A stretch of DNA of 64,000 nucleotides, taken from NCBI RefSeq assembly GCF_051513965.1, contig NZ_CP195847.1, positions 2,914,001 through 2,978,000 on the forward strand, in the 5' to 3' direction. This DNA is from Paramicrobacterium sp051513965 (lineage in GTDB: Bacteria; Actinomycetota; Actinomycetes; Actinomycetales; Microbacteriaceae). Under the pieces are notes generated by a model. It was not told the origin of the DNA, searched no databases, and saw only the letters and a program-made list of their open reading frames with translations. Positions 25,331 through 34,453 of the stretch are shown in pieces. How positions within the stretch are numbered: the first letter of the stretch is position 1; each line of letters opens with the position of its first letter. The translations under genes were made by a program, and so were the position numbers.

Positions 25331-26932
25331 TCAGCGCAAGGTCTCCCCCGCCAGACGCTCCACCGCGAGGCCCCGCTGGTAGTGCTCGAGCCAGTCGGCG
25401 TATCCGCGGACACCGGCCGGGTCGGGCTGCGCCGTCACCAGTTCGGTGTCCGTGAAGATCACGTCCGCCAAGTAGTCCGCAAGGGATGCCTCGGTCCGCC
25501 GCGCCGAGAACGCGGCGAGGATCGCCATGCCCCACGATCCGCCCTCGCCCGCCGAGTGGCTGACCGAGACCGGTGTGTCGAGGGCATCCGCGAGAACCTG
25601 CTGCGCCACCCCGGCCGTGCGGAAGATGCCGCCGTGGCCGAACAGCTGGTCGAGCCCCACCTTCTCCTCCTGCAGCAGCACCTGCATGCCCGAGGCCAGT
25701 GCCCCGAACGCGGCGTACAGGTGCGTTCGCATGAGGTTCGCGAGGGTGAAACGCGCCTCCTGGCTGCGCACGAACAGCGGCCGGCCGCTCGCGACGCCCG
25801 TCTGGTGTTCGCCCGACAGGTAGTTGTACGACAGCAGTCCGCCGGCGTCGGCATCCCCCTTCAACCCCTCGGTGTAGAGCAACCGGTACAGCTCGGTCTC
25901 GTCGATCTCGGTGCCGATGAGTCGCGCAAACTCCGTGAACATCTGCAGCCACCCATCGAGGTCGCCCGTGCAGTTGTTCGTGTGGATCATCGCGACCGGG
26001 TCGCCCGCGGGCGTGGTCACCAGGTCGATCTCCTCGCGCACACCCTGGAGGTCGTTCTCGAGCACGACCATCGCGAATGCGCTCGTGCCGGCGCTGACGT
26101 TGCCGGTGCGCGGCCGCACGCTGTTCGTCGCGACCATGCCCGTGCCGGCGTCGCCCTCCGGCGGAGCCATCACGGCGCCGGGCTGCAGCGCGCCCGTCGG
26201 GTCGAGCAGCGCCGCACCCTCGGCGGTGAGCTCACCCGCATCCTGACCCGCAGAGAGAACCTGGGGAAGGATGCCGTCAAGCGACCACGGCGCCTCGGCG
26301 ACGGCGTCGAGCGCGGCGAACGCGTCGAGCTTCGCCCGGTCGTAGTCGCCCGTGCTCGCGTCGATCGGGAACATGCCGCTCGCGTCGCCGACCCCGAGGA
26401 CGCGGCGTCCGCTGAGCTTCCAGTGGACGTAGCCGGCGAGGGTCGTCAGATGGTCGATGCGCGACACGTGGTCTTCGCCGTTCAGCACCGCGTGGAGCAG
26501 ATGCGAGACGCTCCACCGCAGCGGAATGTTCTGCCCCAGCGCCTCCGTGAGCTGCGCCGCGGCCTCCGTCGTGTACGTGTTGCGCCACGTGCGGAAGGGC
26601 GCGAGCAGCTCGCCGTCGCTGTCGAACGCGAGGTAGCCGTGCATCATCGCCGAAACGCCGAGACCCGCGACGCGCGTGAGCTCGGTGCTCCACCGCGCAC
26701 GCACGTCTGCCGCGAGGTCCGCGACGCAGGCGGCGAGGCCGCTCCAGACGGCATCCATCGAATACGTCCAGTTGTCATCGACGAGTTCGTTCTCCCATGT
26801 GTGGGAGCCCGAACCGAGCAGCCTACCCGCCTCATCGATGAGCGTGGCCTTGATGCGCGTCGATCCGAGCTCGATGCCGAGGCTCGCGCGCCCCGCGGCG
26901 ATGACCTCCGCCGACGTCTCAGAAGTCGCCAT
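25331..26932 (-). CDS. araB: ribulokinase, FGGY family
   Basis: A kinase of 533 residues. The N-terminal ATPase core begins LGIELGSTRIKATLIDEAG, and the C-terminal domain has the FGGY-type GHGGIFRTAGVAQQVLADAL region. It phosphorylates L-ribulose to L-ribulose 5-phosphate, the second step of L-arabinose breakdown. Identity rests on the neighbouring araA and araD genes, since FGGY kinases resemble each other; a xylulokinase label is possible from sequence alone. It is the last gene of the operon, 100 bp after araA. Confidence 0.9.
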   Translation of the reverse strand: MATSETSAEVIAAGRASLGIELGSTRIKATLIDEAGRLLGSGSHTWENELVDDNWTYSMDAVWSGLAACVADLAADVRARWSTELTRVAGLGVSAMMHGYLAFDSDGELLAPFRTWRNTYTTEAAAQLTEALGQNIPLRWSVSHLLHAVLNGEDHVSRIDHLTTLAGYVHWKLSGRRVLGVGDASGMFPIDASTGDYDRAKLDAFAALDAVAEAPWSLDGILPQVLSAGQDAGELTAEGAALLDPTGALQPGAVMAPPEGDAGTGMVATNSVRPRTGNVSAGTSAFAMVVLENDLQGVREEIDLVTTPAGDPVAMIHTNNCTGDLDGWLQMFTEFARLIGTEIDETELYRLLYTEGLKGDADAGGLLSYNYLSGEHQTGVASGRPLFVRSQEARFTLANLMRTHLYAAFGALASGMQVLLQEEKVGLDQLFGHGGIFRTAGVAQQVLADALDTPVSVSHSAGEGGSWGMAILAAFSARRTEASLADYLADVIFTDTELVTAQPDPAGVRGYADWLEHYQRGLAVERLAGETLR

Positions 26933-27032
26933 GATTGATGTCCTTTCATCTTCGCGCCCGGGCGGGAGTCACCCGCCCGGACGCGTCTCGACGGTTCGCG
27001 CTCGCCAAAGCGAAACCGCCCAGCTGGTTCGG

Positions 27033-28541
27033 TCAGAGGCCCTGCGCCATGCGGTAGTACACCTGACCAAGTTTGAGCTCCTGCGCGAAGCCGCGAACGG
27101 TGGTGCCCTCGCCGATCTCCGCGAGCTCGATGCCCGCGATCTCGGCGAAGTCCTCGAACACCTCGAGGTGCAGGGCGGTGGTCATGACCGTGTGGTGCGC
27201 GGCGCCGGCGGTGAGCCAGCAGGATGCCGAGGTGGCGAAGTCCGGCTCCGGCTCCCACACCGCGCAGGCGACGGGCAGCTTCGGCAGGTCTTCGTCGGGC
27301 TCGACGACGGTGACCGGGTTGGCGACGAGGCGGAAGCGCTCACGCATGTCCGACATGGCGACGACGATGCCCTCCCCGGGATCGGCGGTGAAGCGCAGAC
27401 GCACAGGATCTTCGCGGTCGCCGATGCCGAGCGGGTGGATCTCGAGGCTCGGCGTGCTCGTCGTGAGCGAGGGGCAGACCTCAAGCATGTGCGCACCGAG
27501 AATCTTCTCCTTGCCGGGCGTCAGCTCGTACGTGTAGTCCTCCATGAGCGAGGCGCCGCCGGGCAGACCATAGCCCATGACTTTCGCGAGGCGCACCAGA
27601 ATCGCGGTCTTCCAGTCGCCCTCCGCGCCGAAGCCGTAGCCGTCGGCCATCAGTCGCTGCACCGCGAGGCCGGGCAACTGGCGCAGTCCGCCGAGGTCTT
27701 CGAAGTTCGTCGTGAAGGCCCCGAAGCCGCCCTCTTCGAGGAACGACCGCAGACCGAGCTCCTGCCGGGCGCCGTAGCGCAGTGACTCGCGGCGGTCGCC
27801 ACCCGGCTGCAGCTCCGGCGCCACGTCATACAGCTCGTCGTACTCGGCGACGAGCGTGTCGACGGCATCCTCGCTCACGGCATCGACAGCGGCGACGAGG
27901 TCGTTCACGCCCCACGTGTTCACCGAGACGCCGAGCCGCAGCTCCGCCTCGGTCTTGTCGCCCTCGGTGACGGCGACGTTCCGCATGTTGTCGCCGAAGC
28001 GCGCGAGCTTCAGCTCGTGAAGCTCCGCCCACCCGGTGGCGGCGCGCGCCCAGCGGCCGACCCGCTCGCGCACAGCGTCGCTCGAGGCGTGTCCGACCAC
28101 CGTTGTGCGGGCGACGCCGAGCCGCGTGGCGATGTATCCGAACTCGCGGTCGCCGTGCGCCGCCTGGTTCAGGTTCATGAAGTCCATGTCGATGGTGCTC
28201 CACGGCAGCTCGACGTTGGCCTGCGTGTGCAGGTGCAGGAGCGGCTTCTGCAGCGCGTCGAGGCCGAGAATCCACATCTTCGCGGGCGAGAAGGTGTGCA
28301 TCCACACGATCACGCCGACGCACGCGTCGGTCGCGTTGGCCTCGAGTGCGGTGCGCTTGATGGCGTCCCGGTCGGTCAGAACGGGCTTCCAGACGACCTT
28401 GACGGGGATTCCGTCGGCATCATCCAGCAGCGAAGCGACCTGCTGCGACTGCTCGGCGACCTGGTCGAGGGTCTCGGGTCCGTAGAGTCCCTGGCTTCCG
28501 GTGAGAAACCAGATCTCTCGTGATTCGAAGGGGTTCTGCAT
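27033..28541 (-). CDS. araA: L-arabinose isomerase
   Basis: A protein of 502 residues with the full AraA pattern: WFLTGSQGLYGPETL at the start, CVGVIVWMHTFSPAKMWI, the metal-binding EGDWKTAILVRLAKVM region and GKEKILGAHMLEVCP, and the His-rich end TAGAAHHTVMTTAL. It converts L-arabinose to L-ribulose with Mn2+. The length equals that of characterised AraA proteins. It lies between araD and araB in the same transcription unit. Confidence 0.96.
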   Translation of the reverse strand: MQNPFESREIWFLTGSQGLYGPETLDQVAEQSQQVASLLDDADGIPVKVVWKPVLTDRDAIKRTALEANATDACVGVIVWMHTFSPAKMWILGLDALQKPLLHLHTQANVELPWSTIDMDFMNLNQAAHGDREFGYIATRLGVARTTVVGHASSDAVRERVGRWARAATGWAELHELKLARFGDNMRNVAVTEGDKTEAELRLGVSVNTWGVNDLVAAVDAVSEDAVDTLVAEYDELYDVAPELQPGGDRRESLRYGARQELGLRSFLEEGGFGAFTTNFEDLGGLRQLPGLAVQRLMADGYGFGAEGDWKTAILVRLAKVMGYGLPGGASLMEDYTYELTPGKEKILGAHMLEVCPSLTTSTPSLEIHPLGIGDREDPVRLRFTADPGEGIVVAMSDMRERFRLVANPVTVVEPDEDLPKLPVACAVWEPEPDFATSASCWLTAGAAHHTVMTTALHLEVFEDFAEIAGIELAEIGEGTTVRGFAQELKLGQVYYRMAQGL

Positions 28542-28609
28542 TGCTCATGCCTCCTTTGGCGATGTGGCTGATGTGAGTGGTGTTGGGTGAGATGTGTGGG
28601 GTCTGGTGA

Positions 28610-29353
28610 TCATCTATCGGATGCCGCGTCGGCGTCGCTCGCGGAGCCGCCGCGCTGACCGTAGACGTTCTGGTAGCGGTCGAACAGCGCGTCGACGGTC
28701 TCGGACGGAATCGCGATCGGTTCGCCGAGCTGTTTCGCAATGTGCACGGTGCGTGCGACCTCTTCGCACATGACGGCGGCCTTGACGGCATCCTTCGCGT
28801 CTTTGCCGATGGTGAACGGGCCGTGGTTCTGCATCAGCACGGCGCGCGACCGCGAGTTCTGCAGGGTCTCGACGATGCCGCGTCCGATCGAGTCGTCGCC
28901 GATGATCGCGAACGGTCCGACGGGGATGGGGCCGCCGAACTCGTCGCCCATCATGGTGAGCACGCACGGGATCTCCTCGCCGCGCGCCGCCCACGCTGTG
29001 GCGTAGGTGGAGTGCGTGTGGACCACGCCGCCGACCTCGGTCATGTTGCGGTACACGTACGCGTGCGCCGCTGTGTCGGAGGAGGGCGTCAGGCTGTCGG
29101 GAGTGCCGTCGACGATCTTCTCGCCGTCGAGCGTGCACACCACCATGGCCTCGGGCGCGAGCTCGTCATATGAGACGCCCGACGGCTTGATGACGAACAG
29201 GTCGGCTCCGGGCACGCGCTCCGACACGTTGCCGGCTGTCCAGACGACGAGCTGATTGCGCGGAAGCTCCGCGTGCAGGTCGCTGACTCGCTGGCGCGTG
29301 CGGGCCACGGCATCCTGAATCTCCTGTGGCAGCTGACTGAGAACGGTGGTCAT
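28610..29353 (-). CDS. araD: L-ribulose-5-phosphate 4-epimerase
   Basis: A class II aldolase-fold enzyme of 247 residues. The phosphate-binding GNVSERVPGADLFVIKPSGVSYDEL, the metal ligands in VVHTHSTYATAWA and the MQNHGPFTIGKDAKDAVKAAV segment are all present. It converts L-ribulose 5-phosphate to D-xylulose 5-phosphate, closing the arabinose pathway. The start ATG follows the transporter stop codon by 1 bp, so the two are coupled. The C-terminal 15 residues are Ala/Asp/Ser-rich. Confidence 0.95.
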   Translation of the reverse strand: MTTVLSQLPQEIQDAVARTRQRVSDLHAELPRNQLVVWTAGNVSERVPGADLFVIKPSGVSYDELAPEAMVVCTLDGEKIVDGTPDSLTPSSDTAAHAYVYRNMTEVGGVVHTHSTYATAWAARGEEIPCVLTMMGDEFGGPIPVGPFAIIGDDSIGRGIVETLQNSRSRAVLMQNHGPFTIGKDAKDAVKAAVMCEEVARTVHIAKQLGEPIAIPSETVDALFDRYQNVYGQRGGSASDADAASDR

Positions 29354-29354
29354 C

Positions 29355-30785
29355 TCATGACTCCTTCGTGTGCGATGACGGGGTTGAAACGGTGGATGCC
29401 GCCTGGCCGGCGACCGAAAGCTGACGTGTCTCCGTGCGCTCGATCTCCTCGAGGCTGCGCCCGCGCGTCTCGGGAACGCGCGTGCGGATGAACACGACTC
29501 CGAGCAGGCAGATCACGCCGAAGATCGCGAACACGGCCTGCTGCGGCATGGCGGCGGTCATGATCGGGAAGAGGAGACCGACGAGGAACGAGCCGATCCA
29601 GTTGAACGAGGACGCCAGTCCCGACGCGCGGCCGCGGATCGACAGCGGGAAGATCTCGCCGACGAGCACCCACGTGAGCGGCGCCCATGTGAACGAGTAG
29701 AACGCGACGTAGATGCTCAGGAAGACCACGATCAGCATGGGGTTGGTCGCGGGGTTGATCCAGTTGATGACCGCGGGGAGCAGGAACGAGATGCCCATGA
29801 CCGCACCGCCGACCGTGAGGAGCGTGCGTCGGTTGAACCGGTCAGCGATCGCCATGAAGAGCAGCGAGCCGAGCACGAGGATGACGCCCTGGATGATCGG
29901 CCACATGAGCGCGTTGCTCGCGGCGGCGCCACTGGCCTCCTCGACGATCAGCGGGATGTAGTAGAAGATCGCGTTCGCACCCTGGAACTGCTGGAACGCC
30001 GCGACGCCCACCCCGGCGATGACGAGGTAGCGATACTTTCCGCTGAACACCGTCGCCCACGAGGTGCGGGCGTTCGCCTTCTCCTCCTGCGCAGCGGTCT
30101 CAGTGATCTGCTGCAGTTCGGACTCGACGGAGTCGGCCGGGCGGATGAGAGTGAGCACGTGGCGGGCGTGGTCGAGGTGGCCGGTGCGCACGAGGAAGCG
30201 CGGCGACTCCGGCAGACGGAGGACACCGATGAACAGCACGAGCGCAGGGACGGCGGCCATCGCGAGCATCATGCGCCAGGGCCACGGGTCGGGGAGATCC
30301 TTCAGGAGGAAGTCGACGATGTACGACAGGAGCATGCCGGAGACGATCATCGTCTGGTTGAGCCCGGAGAGCCGGCCGCGCAGGCGAGCCGGAGCCATCT
30401 CGGACATGTAGGCAGGGACAAGAGCGGATGCCGCGCCCACGGCGAGCCCGAGACCGGTCCGCACGATCACGAGGTACACCGTTCCGTCATGCGGAACGAC
30501 TCCCGAGAGGATGGAGCCCACCACGAAGATGACGGCCGCGATCAGAATCGTCTTGCGTCGGCCGATGCGGTCGGCGACCTGCCCGGAGAGCGCGCCGCCG
30601 AAGATGGCGCCGAGCATGACGGATGAGGTGATCCACCCGATCGCGGCTGCATCTCCGTGCAGATTCCAGTCGTTCTGGAGGAACGGGAGGGCACCGGTCA
30701 TCACGCCGATGTCGTATCCGAAGAGGATGCCTCCGAACGCGCCGAAGAAGTAGATGAATCGCGCGGGAATCTTCTTGTACTGCAT
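29355..30785 (-). CDS. sugar porter (MFS), probable arabinose:H+ symporter
   Basis: A carrier of 476 residues with 12 predicted membrane segments. Sugar-porter marks are GRRKTILIAAV after helix 2, MSEMAPARLRGRLSGLNQ, LPESPRFLVR at the end of helix 6, and PETRGRSLEEIER after helix 12. It is the first gene of the arabinose operon, with the LacI-type operator 146 bp upstream. This makes L-arabinose uptake by proton symport the natural assignment; xylose or galactose cannot be excluded. Confidence 0.92.
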   Translation of the reverse strand: MQYKKIPARFIYFFGAFGGILFGYDIGVMTGALPFLQNDWNLHGDAAAIGWITSSVMLGAIFGGALSGQVADRIGRRKTILIAAVIFVVGSILSGVVPHDGTVYLVIVRTGLGLAVGAASALVPAYMSEMAPARLRGRLSGLNQTMIVSGMLLSYIVDFLLKDLPDPWPWRMMLAMAAVPALVLFIGVLRLPESPRFLVRTGHLDHARHVLTLIRPADSVESELQQITETAAQEEKANARTSWATVFSGKYRYLVIAGVGVAAFQQFQGANAIFYYIPLIVEEASGAAASNALMWPIIQGVILVLGSLLFMAIADRFNRRTLLTVGGAVMGISFLLPAVINWINPATNPMLIVVFLSIYVAFYSFTWAPLTWVLVGEIFPLSIRGRASGLASSFNWIGSFLVGLLFPIMTAAMPQQAVFAIFGVICLLGVVFIRTRVPETRGRSLEEIERTETRQLSVAGQAASTVSTPSSHTKES

Positions 30786-31111
30786 TGAACCTTCCTGCAG
30801 AGCGTCGTCGGTCTGTTGTGTGGCCGGCCAGCGCCCTGGTCGTCATTGACTACGAAGCGGTGTGGTGCGAGGTAGTCACCGTATGCGGCTCGAGAGCGCT
30901 CCGTCGTGTGGGCGGATGTGCTCATGAGCAATGTTAGCGTTAACATAAATCACAACGCCAGAGCCTGCAAAACGTCCGTTCGCCTCACGATCTCGTCTGG
31001 CGAAGCGACGGTGCGCGGGCGCTTTCAGGGGGCGGCTTCGCGCGGTGGGAGGGCCGCGCGAAGCGGTAGAGTCGGTTCGGGTCTTCCGGGTTCGACGACC
31101 GGAGCGGCCGC
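30786..31111. other. divergent control region of the arabinose locus
   Basis: This 326-bp region has no gene. It contains the palindromic operator at 30931-30946 near the middle and the leaders of the sugar porter and LacI genes. The plus-strand part after 31000 is G+C rich, with no clear promoter hexamers. Confidence 0.6.
30931..30946. promoter_or_regulatory. LacI-family operator of the arabinose locus
   Basis: ATGTTA-GCGT-TAACAT is a 16-bp palindrome with perfect 6-bp arms and a central CpG, the form bound by LacI-family repressors in actinobacteria (TGTTAGCGCTAACA type). It lies between the divergent regulator and the transporter of the operon, so control of both is likely. Confidence 0.8.
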
Positions 31112-32146
31112 ATGAGATCGACACCGAGGAGGCCCGTGGGCTCCGCAAAACGACCACCGGGGATGATGGACGTCGCGCGTCGCGCGGGAGTCTCGCACCA
31201 GACCGTGTCGCGCGTGCTGAACGGCACTGACCCTGTTCGGCCCGAGACGCGTGAGCGGGTTCTCGAGGCGATCGAGGAGCTCGGCTACCGACGCAACATG
31301 AGCGCTCGTGCCCTGGTCACAAGCCGAAGCCGCCTCATCGGCGTGATCGTCGCCGACAGCGAGTACTCCGGGCCGAACCTGGCCTCGACCGCGATTCAGA
31401 CGGCGGCGCGCGAACGCGGGTACGCCACGGTGATCGCCGCAATCCGAGACACGGGGCACCGAGAGGTGTCGCAGGTGACGGGGATGCTTCTCGACCACGC
31501 CGTCGAGGGAATCATCGTGATCGCCCCGCAGCCGCCCCTCGTCGAGGAGCTCTCGGAGATCGGTCGGCGTGTGCCGGTCGTCGTGATCGCCGACGGTGTC
31601 GAAGTGACCGACGGAATGCACCCGGTCTCGGTCGACCAGCACCGCGGCGCCCGATTCGCGACGGAACACCTCATCGAACTGGGGCACCAGCGCATCGCCC
31701 ACGTCGGCGGCCCGTCGAGCTGGTTCGATGCCCGCGAGCGCGAGACGGGCTGGCGAGAGACGCTTACGGCGGAGGGGCTCACACCTCCGGACGTCATCCG
31801 CGGGGACTGGAGTTCCGAGTCCGGCTATGCTGCCGGCATCCGCCTGGTCGACGAGGGTCTGCCGGACGCTGTCTTCTGCGCGAACGACTACATGGCGCTC
31901 GGACTGCTCGCGGCGTTCTCGGAGCGCGGTGTCGCTGTGCCCGACGAGGTCTCTGTCGTCGGGTTCGACGACATCACCGGTTCGGCACACTTCCAACCCG
32001 CGCTGACGACGGTGCGGCAGCCCTTCCACACTCTCGGCGAGACGAGCGTGGGAATGCTGCTGGACGCCATCGCGGAGTCACCGGTGATCCCGCGGCGCAT
32101 CTCGCCGATGCTCGAGGTCCGCGCATCGACGGCGCCGCGCCGCTGA
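31112..32146 (+). CDS. LacI-family transcriptional regulator
   Basis: A repressor of 344 residues. The helix-turn-helix and hinge region is at about 18-70 (MMDVARRAGVSHQTVSRVLN). The periplasmic-binding-protein-like sensor domain follows, with ELGHQRIAHVGGPSSW and the typical DAVFCANDYMALGLL and VVGFDDI segments. The first 17 residues form a basic extension; the Met at residue 18 could also be the start. It is divergent from the arabinose operon with an operator between, so it is probably the arabinose repressor. Confidence 0.92.
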   Translation: MRSTPRRPVGSAKRPPGMMDVARRAGVSHQTVSRVLNGTDPVRPETRERVLEAIEELGYRRNMSARALVTSRSRLIGVIVADSEYSGPNLASTAIQTAARERGYATVIAAIRDTGHREVSQVTGMLLDHAVEGIIVIAPQPPLVEELSEIGRRVPVVVIADGVEVTDGMHPVSVDQHRGARFATEHLIELGHQRIAHVGGPSSWFDARERETGWRETLTAEGLTPPDVIRGDWSSESGYAAGIRLVDEGLPDAVFCANDYMALGLLAAFSERGVAVPDEVSVVGFDDITGSAHFQPALTTVRQPFHTLGETSVGMLLDAIAESPVIPRRISPMLEVRASTAPRR

Positions 32147-32202
32147 GGCCTCACGCGCACCAGCGTCAGCACCGCACGAGATGGCGAAAGGATGCCGGTC
32201 AC

Positions 32203-32592
32203 TCACCGTGCCGCGGCGTCGCCTCCATGACTCGCACACGACACCGAGGAGACGAGATCACCCGCCGTGCCTTCCAGCGCCTCTCGCACCAGTCGGTAGT
32301 AGGACCACGTTCCGCGTTTCGTGCGGGTGAGAAACCCCGCCTCGGTAAGCACCCTGAGGTGGTGCGACACCGTCGGCTGACTGAGGCCGACGGGGTCAGT
32401 CAGATCGCATACGCATGCTTCTGCGGCCTCGCTTGCGGCGACGATCGACAGCAGCTTCAGTCTCGTCGGGTCAGCGAGCGCCTTCAGCTGACGCGCAAGG
32501 CGCTCGGCGTCACCATCGACCAGCGGCGTCACCGCCTGTGAGACACAGCACTGCTGACCGCCTGTCTCGTCTGTCTCGAGCACCTTCTCCAT
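32203..32592 (-). CDS. arsR: ArsR-family metalloregulator
   Basis: A winged-helix repressor of 129 residues. ALADPTRLKLLSIVAAS is the conserved first helix, ACVCDLTDPVGLSQPTVSHHLRVL contains the CVCDL metal box of ArsR-type sensors and the recognition helix, and GTWSYYRL the wing. An additional QQCC pair near the N-terminus may also bind As(III). The ATG at 32592 has no ribosome-binding site and directly follows a possible -10 (TATCTT), so it may be leaderless. An operator copy overlaps its start. It would be released by arsenite or antimonite. Confidence 0.9.
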   Translation of the reverse strand: MEKVLETDETGGQQCCVSQAVTPLVDGDAERLARQLKALADPTRLKLLSIVAASEAAEACVCDLTDPVGLSQPTVSHHLRVLTEAGFLTRTKRGTWSYYRLVREALEGTAGDLVSSVSCASHGGDAAAR

Positions 32593-32612
32593 ACATCGAA
32601 GATAATCGATAT
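32593..32612. promoter_or_regulatory. ArsR operator, proximal copy
   Basis: ACATCGA-N6-TCGATAT, an inverted repeat with one mismatch, lies immediately next to the arsR start codon. It has the same arms and spacer length as the site at 32644-32663. Confidence 0.7.
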
Positions 32613-32643
32613 TGACAGAGAGCGATAGACGGATGCAGACTAA

Positions 32644-32663
32644 ACATCGACACTTATCGATGT
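32644..32663. promoter_or_regulatory. ArsR operator, distal copy
   Basis: ACATCGA-N6-TCGATGT is a perfect 7-bp inverted repeat 15 bp before the flavoprotein ATG. A TTGACA hexamer at 32612-32617 lies between the two operator copies and may be the -35 of the plus-strand promoter. Confidence 0.75.
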
Positions 32664-32678
32664 AAGGGGCGAATCTGG

Positions 32679-33992
32679 ATGTCAACGCTGCTCGATCTCA
32701 CGCCGCGCGCCGTCGAGTCTGACCGGTTGGCGACACTTCCCGTGGCCGTGATCGGAGCGGGACCGATCGGCTTGGCGATGGCAGCGCATCTCATCGAGCG
32801 CGGGATCGACGTGACCGTCTTCGAAGCGGGCGACACCGCGGCTGCAGCGATCCGTCGATGGGGACACACGCGGCTGTTCTCCCCGCGGCGATACCTCATC
32901 GACTCGGCATCCCGCCGTTTTCTGGAATCGACGGACTGGACGCCTCCTTCCGAGCGTCGCACACCGACAGGTCACGAACTCATCGATGACTATGTCGCCC
33001 CGCTCGCCGCTCACCCGGACGTCGCTCCGCACATTCGCTATGGCACGCGCGTCGTGGCGGTCTCCCGTGAGGGGATGGATCGCACGCGCACGACCGGCCG
33101 CGAGAAGACCCCGTTCCTGCTGCGTCTCCAACACCGGGACGGACACGTGGGAGATGTCAGCGCCCGGGCCGTCGTCGACGCCTCAGGGACGTACTCGACA
33201 CCGAACCCGCTCGGCTCTGCCGGCCTGAGCCCCCTCGGCGCAGACGCCGTCGCGGGGAAGATCCTCCATGCCCTCCCCGACGTGCTCGGGGCCGAGAAGT
33301 CCGAGTTCGCGGGCCGACACACGGTCGTGGTCGGCGCCGGGCACTCAGCGGCGAACACGTTGATCGCACTCGGCACGCTCGCCCGTGAAGCCCCAGGGAC
33401 CCGCGTCACCTGGCTCATCCGAAATCCATCAGCGATTCGCGTATCGTCCTCACCAGACGACGAACTGCCCAATCGGGCTGCGCTCGGGAGCCGCGTCGAC
33501 CGTCTCGTCGCCTCGGGAGTCGTCACTCAGATCGACTCATTCGAGATCACGCGCCTTGAACCGACGGGCGACGGCATCCGTCTCATCGGCGCGAAGGATG
33601 GCGAGATCCAGACCCTCGATGCCGACCGCGTCGTGAACGCGACCGGATTCCGACCTGATCTCGATATGCTCCGTGCGGTGCGGCTGAGCTTGGACGACAT
33701 CGTCGAGGCACCGGCGAAGCTAGCCCCGCTCATCGACCCGAACCTTCACTCGTGCGGCACCGTCTCCCCTCACGGGTTCCAGGAGCTCTCCCACCCGGAC
33801 CCCGGATTCTTCATCGTCGGCATGAAATCATACGGGCGCGCGCCGACGTTCCTGCTCGCAACGGGATACGAGCAGGTGCGCTCGATCGCGGCATGGCTCG
33901 ACGGCGACATGGGAGCCGCTGTGAACGTCGAGCTGTCTCTGCCCGCGACAGGGGTGTGCTCGACAGATATCGGCGGCAGCGGATGCTGTTGA
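32679..33992 (+). CDS. FAD-dependent oxidoreductase of the arsenic cluster
   Basis: A flavoprotein of 437 residues. The first dinucleotide-binding motif VAVIGAGPIGLAMAAHL is near residue 25, the second (VVVGAGHSAANTLIALG) near 212, and ATGFRPDLDML is the late FAD motif. It is similar in layout to flavin monooxygenase-like proteins and to the ArsO type found in actinobacterial ars clusters. The C-terminus ends with three Cys (VCSTDIGGSGCC), which is unusual and could contact a thiophilic metalloid. It is divergent from arsR and precedes arsC by 22 bp. The reaction is not known. Confidence 0.82.
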   Translation: MSTLLDLTPRAVESDRLATLPVAVIGAGPIGLAMAAHLIERGIDVTVFEAGDTAAAAIRRWGHTRLFSPRRYLIDSASRRFLESTDWTPPSERRTPTGHELIDDYVAPLAAHPDVAPHIRYGTRVVAVSREGMDRTRTTGREKTPFLLRLQHRDGHVGDVSARAVVDASGTYSTPNPLGSAGLSPLGADAVAGKILHALPDVLGAEKSEFAGRHTVVVGAGHSAANTLIALGTLAREAPGTRVTWLIRNPSAIRVSSSPDDELPNRAALGSRVDRLVASGVVTQIDSFEITRLEPTGDGIRLIGAKDGEIQTLDADRVVNATGFRPDLDMLRAVRLSLDDIVEAPAKLAPLIDPNLHSCGTVSPHGFQELSHPDPGFFIVGMKSYGRAPTFLLATGYEQVRSIAAWLDGDMGAAVNVELSLPATGVCSTDIGGSGCC

Positions 33993-34014
33993 GTGACGAG
34001 ACGCGGAGATGATG

Positions 34015-34416
34015 ATGACCCACACACCGACCGTTCTGTTCGTGTGCATCCATAACGCGGGCAGGTCGCAGATGGCAGCAGGATTTCTGCACCATCTCGC
34101 TGGCGATCGCGTCGCCGTACGATCTGCGGGCTCTGCACCCGGCACCCAGGTGAACCCGGTCGCTGTCGAGGCGATGCGTGAGGTAGGGATCGACATCTCT
34201 CACGGCATCCCCTCGCTTCTCACAATGGATGCTGTGCAGGAGGCCGACGTCGTCGTCACGATGGGATGCGGCGATGCTTGCCCGATCTTCCCGGGCAAGC
34301 GCTACGAAGACTGGGAGCTCGACGACCCCGCTGGTCAAAGGATCGATGCTGTGCGACCGATTCGAGACGAGATTCGTCGCCGAGTCGAAACGCTGCTCGC
34401 CGAACTGGCACAGTAA
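34015..34416 (+). CDS. arsC: arsenate reductase, LMW-phosphatase type
   Basis: A protein of 133 residues with the CX5R catalytic loop CIHNAGRS (Cys11, Arg17), the paired Cys85 and Cys89 in GCGDACP and the Asp-Pro of WELDDPAG. These are the three redox cysteines and the general acid of thioredoxin- or mycothiol-linked ArsC enzymes, which reduce arsenate to arsenite. Three ATG codons lie in a row (34009, 34012, 34015); the last has GGAG 6 bp upstream and is preferred. It follows the flavoprotein in one operon. No arsenite exporter is in the cluster. Confidence 0.92.
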   Translation: MTHTPTVLFVCIHNAGRSQMAAGFLHHLAGDRVAVRSAGSAPGTQVNPVAVEAMREVGIDISHGIPSLLTMDAVQEADVVVTMGCGDACPIFPGKRYEDWELDDPAGQRIDAVRPIRDEIRRRVETLLAELAQ

Positions 34417-34453
34417 CTTCGTCGGGCAACGAGCAGGCCCACCGCAGGAGGCG

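Noticed and set aside
25331..30785. A new sugar pathway
   Set aside because: All four genes fit the known L-arabinose pathway (transport, araD, araA, araB) with a LacI-type regulator.
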